The notes under the pieces were generated by a model. That model saw only the letters and a list, made by a program, of their open reading frames with translations, did no database searches and was not told the origin of the DNA. Positions 33,637-46,603 of a stretch of 64,000 nt of DNA are shown in pieces. The DNA is from Jaltomata sinuosa (taxonomy: Eukaryota; Streptophyta; Magnoliopsida; Solanales; Solanaceae): NCBI GenBank assembly GCA_003996215.1, contig QJPP01007254.1, forward strand, positions 682,001-746,000. The letters run 5' to 3'. How positions within the stretch are numbered: position 1 is the first letter of the stretch; the number at the start of each line of letters is the position of its first letter. The translations under genes were made by a program, and so were the position numbers.

Positions 33637-36600
33637 CACGCACGAGAAGTACGAGGCAAACCAATAACAAATTCCAAGTAATCCCTTCCCACTTCCATTC
33701 AGGAATGGAAAGTCGCTGCATCAAACCACCAGGTCTCATGTGCTCAAACTTCACCTGCTGACAGTTCAAGCACCGAGACACAAACTCAACTATATCCCAC
33801 TTCATACCACTCCACCAGTAAGGCTGTCTCAAGTCTCTATACATCTTTGTTGCGCCAGGATGAATGGAATATCTAGAATAATGCACCTCACGAAGTATCA
33901 ACTGAATCAAATCCCCAACTCTCGGAACACAAAGGCGACTATCAAACCTCAGAACCCCACCTGAATCTAGAGTATCCCGACTGGCCTCACCCCGGACAAC
34001 CTGATCACGAAGGTCACACAACTGCTAATTCTCAAACTGACGGCTCTGAATCTAATCAATCAAAGTAGAACGAACCTCAACACTGGCGAGAACTCTGCTA
34101 GGATCCGACAAGTCAAGCCTATCCAAACGGTTAGCCAAGGACTGGATGTCCAAGTCCAAGGGTCGCTCTGAAACTGAAAGAGAAGCTAGGCTACCCATAC
34201 TCACCTCCTTCCAGCTCAGGGCATCAGCTACGACATTTGCCTTGCCCGAATGATAAAGAATAGTGAAGTCATAGTCCTTCAGTAGCTCGACCCATCTCCT
34301 CTGCCTCGAGTTTAGCTCTCGCCGACTCGTGATATACTGAAGACTATGGTGATCAGTGAAGATCTCACAGTGAACTCCATATAGGTAATTCCTCCAGATC
34401 TTGAAAGCGAAAACTACCGCCGCCAACTCTAAGTCGTGAGTGGGGTAGTTGCGCTCGTAAACCTTCAGCTGCCTCGACGCATATGCTATTACTCGACCCT
34501 GCTGCATCAATACACAACCAAGACTAACCCCAAAAGCATCACAATACACGGAAAAGATCTGACCCTCAACCGACAAAATCAAAACTGGATCTAAAGTCAA
34601 TAAGGCCTTAAGCCTCTGAAAGCTATCCTCACTGATCCGACCACTGAAATGGGACATCCTTCCTAGTCAGCATAGTCAAGGGTGCTGCTATGTAAGAAAA
34701 TCCCTGAATGAAGCGTTTGTAGTAAACTGCTAACCCAATAAAGTTGCGGACCTCAGTAACAGTAGTAGGTCTAGGCTAATCACAAACTGCTGAAATCTTT
34801 CCCGGATCAACCCTAATCCCATCCTTAGACAGCACCTGCCTTAGGAATGCAACTGACTCAAGACAAAACGCGCACTTTGAGAACTTGGCATAAAGCCGAT
34901 GATCTCTCAAAGTCTGGAGTACAACCCTTAGTGCTGCTCATGCTCATCTCTACTACGCGATTATACTAAGATGTCGTCTATAAAAACTATCACAAATGAG
35001 TCCAAATAAAGAACCCTGTGCATCAAGTTCATAAAGGCTGCGGGGGCATTAGTCAACCCAAAAGACATTACCAGGAACTCATAATAGCCATAACGTGTCC
35101 TGAATGCTGTCTTAGGGATGTCCTCCGCCCTAATCCTCAACTGATGGTAGCCAGAACTCAAATCGATCTTTGAAAATACGACTGAACCCTGAAACTGATC
35201 AAACAAGTCATCAATCCTCGGCATCGGATACCTATTCTTCACTGTCACCCTATTCAGCTACCGATAATCAATACACATCTGCATCGACCCATCCTTCACG
35301 AAGAAAATAGGATAACCCCAAGGCGACACACTCGGTCTAATAAACCCCTTAGCTAACAGATCCTGGAGCTTCTTTTTAAGCTCCCTTAACTCAGTCAGAT
35401 CCATACGGTAAGGAGAAATAGAAATGGGCCTGGTGCCCAGCTCTAACTCAATAGCAAAATCAATATCTCTCTCAGGTGGAAGGCCTGACAGGTCGGTAGG
35501 GAACACATCTAGGAAGTCTCTAACCACAGGAATAGACTCAGGAGACGAAGGGTCAGCACTAACATTTTGTACACATGCTATATAAGCTAAACACCCATGG
35601 GAAATCAACTTCCTAGCTTGAAGACAAGAGATGATCCCAGACGGTGCATGGCTAACAGAACCCTGCCACACAACCGGGGATACACCAGGCACGGCTATGG
35701 TAACAGTCTTGGCATAACAATCCAGAACTGCACGGTGAGGGGATAACCAGTTCATGCCCAGTATCACATCAAAATCTAACATATCGAGTATCATCAAATC
35801 ACCCCAAGTCTCCAAATCACCAACAAATATCACGCAGGATCTCACAATTTGATCCACTACTAAAAAATCTCCAACTAGGGTGGAAACAGAAACATCAACA
35901 GATAATGGCTCACTATCCAACTCTAAACAAGGAAGAAAGTAGGTAGATACATATGAACAAGTGGATCCAGGATCAAATAAAGCCATAGCAGACTGATGGC
36001 ACACAGAAATCGTACTTGTAATCACAATATCTGATGCCTCTGCCTCTGCCTCCGATCTCCCAGGGACCGCATAGAACTAACGATGACCTCCACCTGCCCG
36101 ACCGCCATCCTTACCACCTGCTCTGCCACGTAGAGCACCACCTCTACCCTGACGACCACCCCCTCTAGCCGGAGGCTGAACTGCTCATAAAGGCTTGACC
36201 GGTGGAATTGTACCCTGCTGGGGGCAATCTCTTGCAAAATGACAAATCACACCATAAGTAAAACAAGCCCCTGGCAGCCTACTCGGTCGGGATGAACCAA
36301 CTGAACCCGTGTGTCCACCACGGCCTGATGCCCTAGAAACTGAACCCCTCAGAGTCTGACAACTGTTACCCTGCTGGCTACTCCGCCCCTGCACAAACCG
36401 AGACTTACCAAAAGTCTGAAGCAAAGACCGAACCTCTACCATTTTGATAGGGACCATTGTAGCTACCCTGATGTCGAGGCCTCTTATCTCTGGCCCTGGA
36501 GTCATGATGAAGAAAATCCTCTACAGTACGGGCATAGTCTGCAATAGCCTGGAGTGATCGACCACTAGCAACCAATATCTCAGATGGCTCTCTAAACTCT

Positions 36601-36752
36601 TTCCGCAAACCCCATAATAAATTTGTAAACCCTATCTGGCTCAGTAGGAATGATCATAGCCCCAAATGGAGCAAGCTGATGGGAATGGGTCTCATACTCA
36701 GATACGCTCATAGAACCCTGAATAAGTCTGGTGAATTGCTCTCGCACGAACC
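33637..36752 (-). pseudogene. Chromovirus gag-pol pseudogene, truncated at both ends
   Basis: Reading leftwards from 36752: gag domain (IQGSMSVSEYETHSHQLA), a knuckle with CFTYGVICHFARDC (two changes), protease with ALFDPGSTCSYVS near 35,970, RT with FSKIDLSSGYHQLRI and an intact FIDD near 34,970, RNase H with VYCDAFGVSLGCVLM (34657-34052), then the integrase zinc finger (HYSRYSIHPG...CLNCQQVKFEH) in 34021-33629. It is cut within the integrase core a few codons past GLP, where CACTA sequence starts. Frameshifts fall near 36,022, 35,250 and 34,660-34,960. Gag is cut at the right, with about 65 unassigned bases before the LTR. Confidence 0.88.
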
Positions 36753-36817
36753 ATTCGCGGGAGAATGAATTAGAATAAGCAAGATTTTAGGAAACTTTCA
36801 AGGATACTATGCACGAA

Positions 36818-39665
36818 ATAGGTATCATAGTATAGAGCTGAATCTACATATCAGAAGTACGAAAGGATCCAAAATAATATATACGTAAATGTCTCTGAGT
36901 GGTAATAGAGTACATAAAGCAAAAGATGAACTAAAGCTAAGCTCCAGTCGCTAAGATCTCACCCTCGGTCTGGAATATCACAAAATAGCACCTCGCACGA
37001 GTCTCTACGAGCTAACGGCAATGGCTCACACTAGGATCTGCACTAGAGGATGCAGTGTGTAGGGTGAGCACCAAATGCGAAGCATAAGGTACCCAGTAGG
37101 TATCATAGGCCGACTGGTCACATATAAGATAAAAGAGTAATAGCAGACAGAATAGAAACAAGCAGTCACAAGAATCAAAAAAAAGTACACAGGAACTAGC
37201 CCAGAGAGAAGACAACAAGAACAACATACAAGGCTAGCAAGTAGAATATATATATACACAACAGGCACATGTGTAAGCAGAAACAAAGCACCTGGGATCC
37301 TTGTAATAACAATATATACATAATAAGTTTAAGAAATGGACGGTATACCGGTAACCTCAAGTGTAAGAGAAAGAGGGAAAGAGTAATGATAGGCATGCTC
37401 GAAGACAGGAATCAAAATCAACTAATCATATCAATCTCAAATCCAGAACTAACAACCTAGCAGTAACCAATTTCATACTTAACCGTAGTAGGGAACAATT
37501 CCGTAAGTAAATAACAAGAGTCTACCTACAGTCCCCCGGCCGCCCATACAACCAAGGAACACAAATAAGTGAAAACAAACCCTCCGGCATCCCATACTAC
37601 TGGAGCGTACAATCAGCAAGCAACAAACAAGGGTGGTATCTCACGCAGATGGATGATATGATGTCATGCTAAGTAAAAGTGATAGTAGTACCGTATGTTA
37701 CCCGCTTCCGGAGACCTGTCAGGCCCAGAAGGCAGGATCCATGGAAGGTCTCACTCGTATACCACTACTGCACCGTATACCCTCTCTCTGGCACACGCAG
37801 CCCGAAGCCCCAGGCCCAGAAAAGAAAGGTCCATGGAGGTCCCCGACCAACATACTAGATGCCCCACATCTCGAAAATCATCAAGTAAAGTTGCCCGGAG
37901 GGTGTCCGAGTCTAAATCAGTAAGTCAAATGAACCTAGCGCACTGCCCTGCCAAGCCCAGTATTATCACGAAAGCAGTAGTAAAACAAGTCTAGGCCTCG
38001 GCCCTGTCGAGCCTAGTATTATCACGAAAGCTGTAGTAAAACAAGTCTAGCCCTCGACCCCGCCGAGCCTAGTATTATTAGAAATAGTGATAAAATATCC
38101 TTTAGAACTTTTCTCACCCTGAGAAGATTCACAAAATAAGTCAAACTATTTCCAAATCATTTCTGTCGAAAATGGACCCCCCGGGCCATACAAGGTTTAG
38201 AAAATAGTTCCAGTAGGCCCGAAGCCAAAACAGTAGTAAAACGTGGAAGAAACCTCTTTACATGCATGGAAATGGTATGATTGTACACACAATATCCGCC
38301 TCGCAGCTCACAATCAACCTAATGACCCTGCACAGACTCCAAAGCTACTCAGCAAGCATAACCAGCCTAGGAGGATAATTCCATGTTCGAGACTCGCGGA
38401 CATTCCCAATGATCCCACCATCTATGTTCCAGAGTCAACAAGTCCCCCACGGGACCACAAGGGTAATAATATCAATAAATTAGAATACTACACATAACGG
38501 AGGAAAGAAACGAGATGAATCACGGAAGAGCGGTCAAGGTCTGTGGTACCAGCCTAACAACCCAACCCAAGGATGTCAACTAGTACAATTTTACCCAATA
38601 TATGCGACATCTAGGGAGTTAAGCCGTAACCTACCTATGGTCCGACGACAAGCTGCTAGAAAAATGATGTCCCAGCCCGAACCGCTCCGAGAAGCTCCAA
38701 AACAAAATCAAACTCGAACTCGGGATTGAATAACTTGACGTAGATAATCGATTTTCTTTCGGGTAAGCAAATATAACACCAAGTATGTTCCCCCACAATG
38801 ATTAGATGATATCGGTAGCAGTTACCCAACGTAGCTTCTTTGTTTTTAAAGAAAATCAAATGGAACAACTAATGGAATCAATAAGCTACATATGAAAATA
38901 CGTTCAGCAATGTGTTAGAAAGAGTTGGTGACTTTTCAATTGTGAGTAAATTAAAAGTCATCAATTTGAAATGAAAAGTTATAACTCATGTGCATATTTG
39001 CCATCACTTAAGATAAATGTCTTGTTGTCCCTTTCCTCCACTTCCACGTGGAGGGGAGGTGGCATCACTAACAAATATTTTTATCTCATTACATATACAC
39101 TCAGGTATTGCATAGATTCGTGGTAAAATATATATAACTTTTAAAATATACCATAATTCATAGAAAATCATTTCAAATAATACCTACTATATTATAATAA
39201 TAATTTTCAACATAACTAAATTTACTATCTCCGTTAAAATATTACAATGTATAAAAATCTTATAAAATAAATACATACACAATTATATCATAACAAAAGT
39301 ATTTTTCATAGACCTTTAAAATATTTTAAAAACAGTAATAAAAATATAACTTTTTATCAAATTTAACTTTCAAATAAAATATTTTCAAATACACGCGATG
39401 TTAATAAAATTCTCAAATTTAGGCTCACAAGCCTTTGATACGGAACGAAGGTTAAGGTTATACGAACGCAAATCATCGCACGATTTCGATACTCTGCTCC
39501 TAAGGCTCAGCTCTAAAATAGGGGAACGACCATAAGGACCAAACGAACGGCCAGGGCACCGAACCACCAGTCCCAGCAAGCCATAAATGACTTGGGGCTG
39601 CTATAGGAAAGCTCTAACAGTACAAGGAAAGCGTATACGTGAAAATGATTGGAAGAGTCATTACA
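36818..39665 (-). repeat. Family A LTR lacking its U5 end
   Basis: Matches the solo LTR at 2933-6068 from about GGTATCATAGTAT (36818) to the terminal GAGTCATTACA (39665). The left edge with TGTCACGACC and the primer site is missing. To its right lies the end of a pol gene in the same orientation, so it is the 3' LTR of that copy; to its left lies gag-pol in the same orientation, as after a 5' LTR. The start is approximate. Confidence 0.85.
39035..39062. promoter_or_regulatory. G-box palindrome in family A LTR
   Basis: CACGTG at 39045-39050 between CCTCCACTTC and GAGGGGAGG arms, about 620 bases from the minus-strand LTR start. Confidence 0.6.
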
Positions 39666-39848
39666 TCATCCACTACTAAAAAGGACTTTCGTCCTCGAAA
39701 TTCAAGGACAAGAAAGTACCTGAAGGCTCAAACAACTGCGGATACTGAGCCCGCATATCTCTCTCGGTCTCCCAGGTAGCCTCCTCAACTGGACGGTACC
39801 TCCACTTAACCTTAACAACCGGGATCTCTTGAGACCTCAATCCCTTGA
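39666..39848 (-). pseudogene. Pol 3' end (chromodomain tail) joined to inverted sequence
   Basis: The minus strand encodes the end of pol: the phrases for VKWRYRPVEEATWETE (near 39,800-39,770), RDMRAQYPQLFEPSG and the FEDESPF-like tail close to the LTR. At about 39,849 the sequence flips to the plus strand and continues as RNase H. The 183 bp here are the inverse of 41,770-41,951. Confidence 0.8.
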
Positions 39849-41951
39849 CTATGCTGACTAGGAAGGATGTCCTATTTCAGTGGTCGGATCAGTGCGAGGA
39901 TAGCTTTCAGAGGCTTAAGGCTTATTGACTTCAGATCTAGTTTTGACTTTACCGGTTGAGGGTCAGAGCTTTTTTGTGTGTTGTGGTACTTCTGGGGTTG
40001 GTCTTGGTTGTGTACTGATGCATCAGGGTCGAGTGATAGCATATGCGTCTAGGCAGCTGAAGGTTCATGAGCGCAACTACCCCACCCATGACTTGGAGTT
40101 AGTGGCGGTAGTTCTCGCGCTCAAGATCTGGAGGCACTACCTACATGGAGTTCACTGTGAGATCTTTACTGATTATCGTAGTCTTCAGTATATCACGAGT
40201 CAATGAGACCTGAACTCGAGGCAAAGGAGATGGGTCAAGCTATTGAAGGACTATGACTTTACTATTCTGTATCATCAGGGCAAGGCGAACGTGGTAGCGG
40301 ATGCCTTGAGCCGGAAGGCGGTGAGTATGGGCAGCCTAGCTTCTCTTTCAGTTTCAGAGTGACCGTTGGCCTTGGACATCCAGTCCTTGGCTAACCATTT
40401 GGTTAGGCTTGACTTGTCGGATCCTAGCAGAGTTCTCGCTAGCATCAAGGCTCATTCTACTTTAATTGATCAGATTCAGAGCTGTTAGTTTGAGTATCCG
40501 CGGTTGTGTGACTTTCGTGATCAGGTTATTCGGGGGGACGCCAGTTAGGCTACTCTAGATTCAGATGGGGTTCTGAGGTTTGATAAGTCACCTTTGTGTT
40601 TCGAGGGTTGGTGACTTGATTCAGTTGATTCTTCGTGAGGCACATTGTTCTAGGTACTCCATTCATTCTGGCACAGCAAAGATGTATAGAGATTTGAGGC
40701 ATCTTTACTGGTGGAGTGGTATGAAACGGGGCATAGCGGAGCTTGTATATCGGTTCTTGAACTGTCAGCAAGTGAAGTTCGAGAACATGAGACCTGACGG
40801 ATTGATGCAGCAACTTCCCATTCCTGAGTGGAAGTGGGAAGGGAGTACTATGGATTTCATAGTTGGTTTGCCACGCACTTCCAGGGTTTTGACTCCATTT
40901 GGGTGATTATTGATCGGCTAGCTGACTAAGTCAACACACTTATTTTCAGTTCAGACTACTTACAGTACAGAGAGGTTAGCTCAGATTTACCTTCGGGAGG
41001 TTTTTCGGTTGCACAGGGTCCCAGTGTCTATCATTTCAGACTGCGACACTCAGTTCACATCTCAGTTTTGGAGGGATATTCAGTGAGATTTGAGTACAGA
41101 GGTTTATCTTAGTACTGCTTTCGACCCTCAGACAGATGGCCAGTCTGAGAGGACCATTCAGGTCCTGGAGGACATGCTTCGGGCCTGTGTTCTTGACTTT
41201 GGAGGTTCTTGGGATCAGTTTGTGCCTTTGGCAGAGTTTGCTTATAATAATAGTTTCCATTTGAGCATTGACATGGCACCTTTCGAGGCTTTGTATGGTA
41301 GGCGTTGCAGATCACCGGTTGGTTGGTTTGATGATTTTGAGTCTAGTCCACAGAGTACAGATTTGCTTTAAGATTTCTTAGACCGAGTCCGAGTTATTCA
41401 AGACAGACTTCGGGCAGCTCAGAGTAGGCAGAAGAGTTATGCTGATCATAGGCTTCGTGCCTTGGAGTTTAGTGTTGGTGACTTGGTGTTTCTCTGTGTA
41501 TCGCCCATGAAGGACGTGATGAGATTTGGTAGGTGGGGCAAGCTTAGCCCCAGGTTCATTGGGCCGTTTGAGATTCTTCAGAGGGTTGGTAGCGTTGCCT
41601 ATCAGTTAGCCTTGCCTTCGATGATTTCAGCTATACATCTTGTATTTCATGTTTTGATGTTGTGTCGGTATGTCCCAGATGAGTCTCATGTGTTGCAGTG
41701 GGATTCAGTTCAGTTGGATGAGATTTTAGCCTTTGTTGAGGAGCCGGCAGCTATTTTGACCAGAGATGTCAGGAGATTGAGGTCTCAAAAGATCCCGGTT
41801 GTTAAGGTTAAGTGGAGGCACCGTCCAGTTGAGGAGGCTACCTGGGAGACCGAGAGAGATATGCAGGCTCAGTATGCGCAGTTGTTTGAGCCTTCAGGTA
41901 CTTCCTTGTCCTTGACTTTTGAGGATGAAAGTCCTTTTTAGTAGTGGATGA
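39849..41951 (+). pseudogene. Chromovirus pol pseudogene, RT end to chromodomain, plus strand
   Basis: Begins in the RT/RNase H linker (LTRKDVLFQWSDQCEDSF). RNase H runs to about 40,320; its first catalytic site, normally YCDAS, reads CCGTS. The spacer and integrase zinc-finger region (to about 40,800) has stops near 40,362, 40,486 and 40,547. The integrase core has STMDFIVGLP near 40,850, a frameshift near 40,880, and DGQSERTIQVLEDMLR near 41,140. The final frame (41462-41941) carries the integrase C-terminus and the chromodomain (KWRHRPVEEATWETE, QLFEPSG, FEDESPF). TAGTGGATGA and the 3' LTR follow. Confidence 0.88.
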
Positions 41952-44400
41952 TGTAATGACTCTTCTGGTCATTTCCGCGTATACGCTTTCCTTGTACTGT
42001 TAGAGCTTTCCTATAGCAGCCCCAAGTCATTTATGGCTTGCTAGGACCGGTGGTTCGGTGCTCTGGCCGTTCGTTTGGTCCTTATGGTCGTTCCCCTATT
42101 TTAGAGCTGAGCCGTAGGAGCTGAGTATCGAAATTGTGCGATGATTTGCGTTCGTATAACCTTAACCTTCATTCCGTATCAAAGGGTTCCGAGCCTAAAT
42201 TTGAGAATTTTATTAACATCGCGTGTATTTGAAAATATTTTATTTGAAAGTTGAATTTGGTAAAAAGCTATATTTTTATTACTGTTTTAAAAATATTTTA
42301 AAGGTCTATGAAAAATACTTTTGTTATGATATAATTGTGTATGTATTTATTTTATAAGGTTTATATATTGTAATATTTTAACGGAGATAGTAAATTTAGT
42401 TATGTTGAAAATTATTATTATAATATTGTAGGTTTTATTTGAAATAATTTTCTATGAATTATGGTATATTTAAAAAGTTATATATATTTTACCACGAATC
42501 TATGCAATACCCGAGTGTATATGTAATGAGATAAAAATATTTGTTAGTGATGCCACCTCCCCTCCACGTGGAAGTGGAGGAAAGGGACAACAAGACATTT
42601 ATCTTAAGTGCTGGAAAGTACGCACATGAGTTGTAACTTTTCATTTCAAATTGATGACTTTTAATTAATTTACTCACAATTGAAAAGTCACCAACTTTTT
42701 CTAACACATTGCTGGACGTATTTTCATATGTAGATTATGGATTCCATTAGTTGTTCCATTTGATTTTCTTTAAAAACAAAGAAGCTATGTTGGGTAACTG
42801 CTACCGATATCATCTAATCGTTGTGAGGAACATACTTAGTGTTATATTTGCTTACCCGAAGGAAAATCGATTATCTACGTCAAGTTATTCAATCCCGAGT
42901 TCGAGTTTGATTTTGTTTTGGAGCTTCTCGGAGCGGTTCGGGCTGGGACATCGTCGTTCTAGCAGCTTATCATCGGAAGACAAGTAGGTTACGACTTAAC
43001 TCCCTAGACTTCGCATATATCGGGTAAAATTGTACTAGTTGGCATCCTTGGGTTGGGTTGTTAGGATGGTACCACAGACCTTGACCGCTCTTCCGTGATT
43101 CATCTCGTTTCTTTTCTCCGTTGTGTGTAGTATTCTAATTTATTGATATTATTACCCTTGTGGTCCCGTGGGGGCCTTGTTGACTCTGGAACATAGATGA
43201 TGGGATCATTGGGAATGTCCGCGAGTCCCGGACATAGAATTATCCTCCTAGGCTGGTTATGCTTGCTGAGTAGCTTTGGAGCCTGTGCAGGGTCGTTAGG
43301 TTGATTGTGAGCTGCGGGGCGGCTATTGTGTGTACGATCATACCATTTACATGCATGTAAAGAGGTTTCTTCCACGTTTTACTACTGTTTTGGCTTCGGG
43401 CCTATTGGAACTGTTTTCTAAACCTTGTATGGCCCGGGGGGTCCGTTTTCGACAGAAATGATTTGGAAATAGTTTGACTTATTTTTTGAATCTTGTCGGG
43501 GTGAGAAAAGTTCTAAAGGATATTTTATCACTATTTCTAATAATACTAGGCTCGGCGGGGCCGAGGGCTAGACTTGTTTTACTACAGCTTTCGTGATAAT
43601 ACTAGGCTCGGCGGGGCCGAGGCCTAGACTTGTTTTACTACTGCTTTCGTGATAATACTGGGCTCGGCAGGGCAGTGCGCTAGGACCATTTGACTTACTG
43701 ATTTAGACTCGGACACCCTCTGGGCAACTTTATTTGATGATTTTCGAGATGCGGGGCATCTAGTATGTTAGTCGGGGACCTCCATGGACCTTGCTTCTCC
43801 GGGCCTGGGGCTTCGGGCTGCGTTTGCCGGAGGGAGGGTATACGGTGCAGTAGTGATATACGGGTGAGACCTTCCATGGATCCTGTCTTCTGGGCCTGAT
43901 AGGTCTCCGGAAGCGGGTAACATACGGTACTACTATCACTTTTACTTAGCATGACATCATATCATCCATCTGTGTGAGATACCACCCTTGTTTGTTGCTT
44001 GCTGATTGTACGCTCCTGTAGTATGGGATACCGGAGGGTTTGTTTTCACTTGTTTATGTTCCTCGGTTGTATGGGCGGCCGGGAGACTGTAGGTAGACTC
44101 TTGTTATTTATTTACGGAATTGTTCCCTACTACGGTTAAGTATGAAATTGGTTACTGCTAGGTTGTTAGTTCTGGATTTGAGATTGATATGATTAGTTGA
44201 TTTTGATTCCTGTCTCCGAGCATGCCTATCATTACTCTTTCCCTCTTTCTCTTACACTTGAGATTACCGGTATACCATCTATTTCTTAAATTTATTATGT
44301 ATATACTGCTATTGCAAAATCCCAGGTGCGTTGTTTCTGCTTACACATGTGCCTGTTGTGTATATATATTCTACTTCCTAGCCTTGTATGTTGTTCTTGT
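41952..44400 (+). repeat. Family A LTR, plus orientation, 3' truncated
   Basis: Begins TGTAATGACTCTTCTGG directly after the pol end and is the mirror image of 36818-39665. It is cut at 44400 within the GTATGTTGTTCTTGT phrase, where family B LTR sequence in the opposite orientation begins. Three AATACTAGGCTCGGCGGGGCC-type repeats (near 43,540, 43,600 and 43,655) lie in it. Confidence 0.88.
42553..42580. promoter_or_regulatory. G-box palindrome in family A LTR
   Basis: CACGTG at 42565-42570 with CCACCTCCCCTC and GAAGTGGAGG arms, about 615 bases from the LTR start. Confidence 0.6.
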
Positions 44401-45640
44401 GAATACAAACCCTCCGGCCACCCATACAACCAGAGTGTACACTGAACACACAGCAAACAAAGGTGAAATCCAATGCATGATAATGATGTGATGTGATAGT
44501 AACCGGTATGTTCCCCCTTAGGTACCCCTTGGGCCCATATAGAGGCAGGACCCATGGAAAGCTCTTTCCCGTGTACCTCTCCTCCACCGTGCACCCCCTC
44601 TCCTAGCGCGTTGCGTCAGCCCATAGCCTGTGGCCCAGGAACGATAGGGGTTCATAGAGGTCTACCACTCGACCACATACAAAAAAACTCAATCTCAAAA
44701 CGTGTCCTCCAGAATCGAGTCTGGTTTCAAGCCAATAGCTAAGTCACAAGTGTATCTCAAAACTCAAAATATTGTAGTACATGCCCGGCCTCGACCCGGG
44801 TCTAAAACAGTAGTAGTAATCTCAAAAGACCCTCTCAAAGGGTGCCCAGAGCGTACTCGGGTCTAAATCAGTCATAAAACCAAGTATGTTGCTCTACCTC
44901 GCAGAGACTAGTACCAGTAATAAAAATCAATGTGAAATCATCCAAAATCTCCCTTTTTATCATCAACCGTACCAAAAACAGGCCCCCGGGGCCATGGAAG
45001 TTTAGGAAAACGTTTGTAGTGGCTCGCAGCCAAAACTATAGTAAAACATGCAGGGAAAAACCTTTTTCATGGATGATATGCTCACACACAAATATAAATT
45101 AGCCCAACGGCTCACAACAATTCCTATCAGCCCTGCATAGGACCAGCGGCTACTCCGCAGACATAACCAGCCTACAAGGATATCTCTATGTACGGGACTC
45201 GCGGACATTCCCAAATAACCCCCCATCTATGTTCCAGAGTCAATACAAGGTCGCACAGGACTACAAGGGTAATATACAATACTATGCAAATACTACAAAC
45301 AGCGTATGAAATAAACAGACAAAAAAGGCAGACCAGGTCTGGGGTACCAACCTATAACAACTCACCCAAGGATGTTAATTAATGCATTTATAGCCTATAT
45401 ACGCAGAGTCTAGATAGGGGAAGCCATAACCTACCTATCATCCGATGACTAGCTGCGGGAACAACGTCGTTCAGGATCGAACTGCACCGGGGAGCTCCGA
45501 AACAAAATCAAACTCGAACTTAGGCTTGAATACTTGATGTAGATAATTGATTTTCTCTCGATGATCGAATATTGCGTCAAACAAATTTCTTTTCCCGCGA
45601 GGTTCTTGAAGGATTAGTGATGGCTATCTTGTAATTGGAT
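44401..45640 (-). repeat. Internal piece of a family B LTR in inverted orientation
   Basis: The minus strand matches about 9,640-10,830 of the family B LTR: the AACAAACCCTCCG phrase at the left, a CCCATGGAAAG/CCTCTCC stretch near 44,550, GGGGCCATGGAAGTTTAG near 44,985. The left junction has a GTGAA microhomology. The right junction lies between about 45,600 and 45,690, where the strand flips again; the coordinate given is approximate. Confidence 0.75.
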
Positions 45641-46463
45641 TGGTGTTGTGATTTCCTTATACTTGTTGATTCCATTTTTTGAGTATGATAGACTGCTTCC
45701 CTTCTTTTCCTTTACTTGAGGTTACCGGTATACCGCCATTTTCTCAACTCTCTCTCTCTTTTACTTACTTATATTGTTGTGCAAGGACTCCAGGTGCGTT
45801 CTCCTTTCCTTCACCTGTGATTCTGTGTAGTTATATCCTCTATGCTGGCATGTGTTACTTGTAGCTCTTGGTTGTTGATGATTTGTGCTAGATCCTTGTG
45901 CCTTGCTTATTGCTTCAGTGACTGTTATCTTGCTATCTGTTACTTACTGCTTTTATATCTTATATGCGCTCAGTCGATCGATGATGCCTACTGAGTACCC
46001 GTTGTCTTGGTGCTCATACTACACTTCTGTACTTTTTGGTGCAGATATTAGTTGAGTTTTTTCCGTTGATCGCGTTGGAGACTCGTGCAGCTTTTGGGAG
46101 GTTCGAGACTAGGGTGAGCGCCTGACGGTCAGGGCTTGTCTACATCTCATCTGTTGTACTGTTGCTCCTTGTACTTTTAGAGACAAATTTGTATTGTATT
46201 TTGTTACTTCTAGCACTTGTACTCTATTAGAAGCTTCTGTACTATTGATACCAAGAATTGGGGTTGGTGTAGTCCCCTTTTTGTAAATATATTGGAGTTT
46301 TGCTTCCGCTTTGTCTACCTTTACATTCGACTTCCACTTATTTCAGCTTGTTGTGAGTATTGGTTAGGTAGTAGCCCATTACAAACCGTTTTGGGCTACG
46401 GGAATTGGTTCGCCCATTGGGGGTTGTAGGTGCCATCATGACCTGAGAAATTGGGTCGTGATA
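45641..46463 (+). repeat. 3' end of a family B LTR acting as 5' LTR
   Basis: Matches 11,220-11,999: TACTTGAGGTTACCGGTATACC near 45,715, GTGCAAGGACTCCAGGTGCG near 45,780, and the end GGGTTGTAGGTGCC...GGGTCGTGATA. It is directly followed by a primer site, so it was a 5' LTR. Like the other family B LTR it ends in TA. Confidence 0.85.
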
Positions 46464-46603
46464 GCTTGGTATCAGAGCTCAAAATAGCCTCGCTAGTCTC
46501 AACCCGCACAAGCTGACCACATAAAGCATACACCACTGTTAAAGCTCAAACTTACGCCGTTGAGTCTGTCCAACCATGGTAGAAGGACCTCGTACTAAGT
46601 GGA
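46464..46603 (+). other. 5' leader with tRNA-iMet primer-binding site
   Basis: Spacer GCT, then TGGTATCAGAGC at 46467-46478, an exact match to the initiator-Met primer site. About 125 bp of leader follow before a deletion junction takes the sequence directly into integrase. Gag, protease, RT and RNase H are gone. Confidence 0.85.

Noticed and set aside
38656..38868. A 70-codon minus-strand frame with a counterpart at 42751-42987
   Set aside because: Mirror copies within the inverted LTR pair; LTR sequence without coding pattern.
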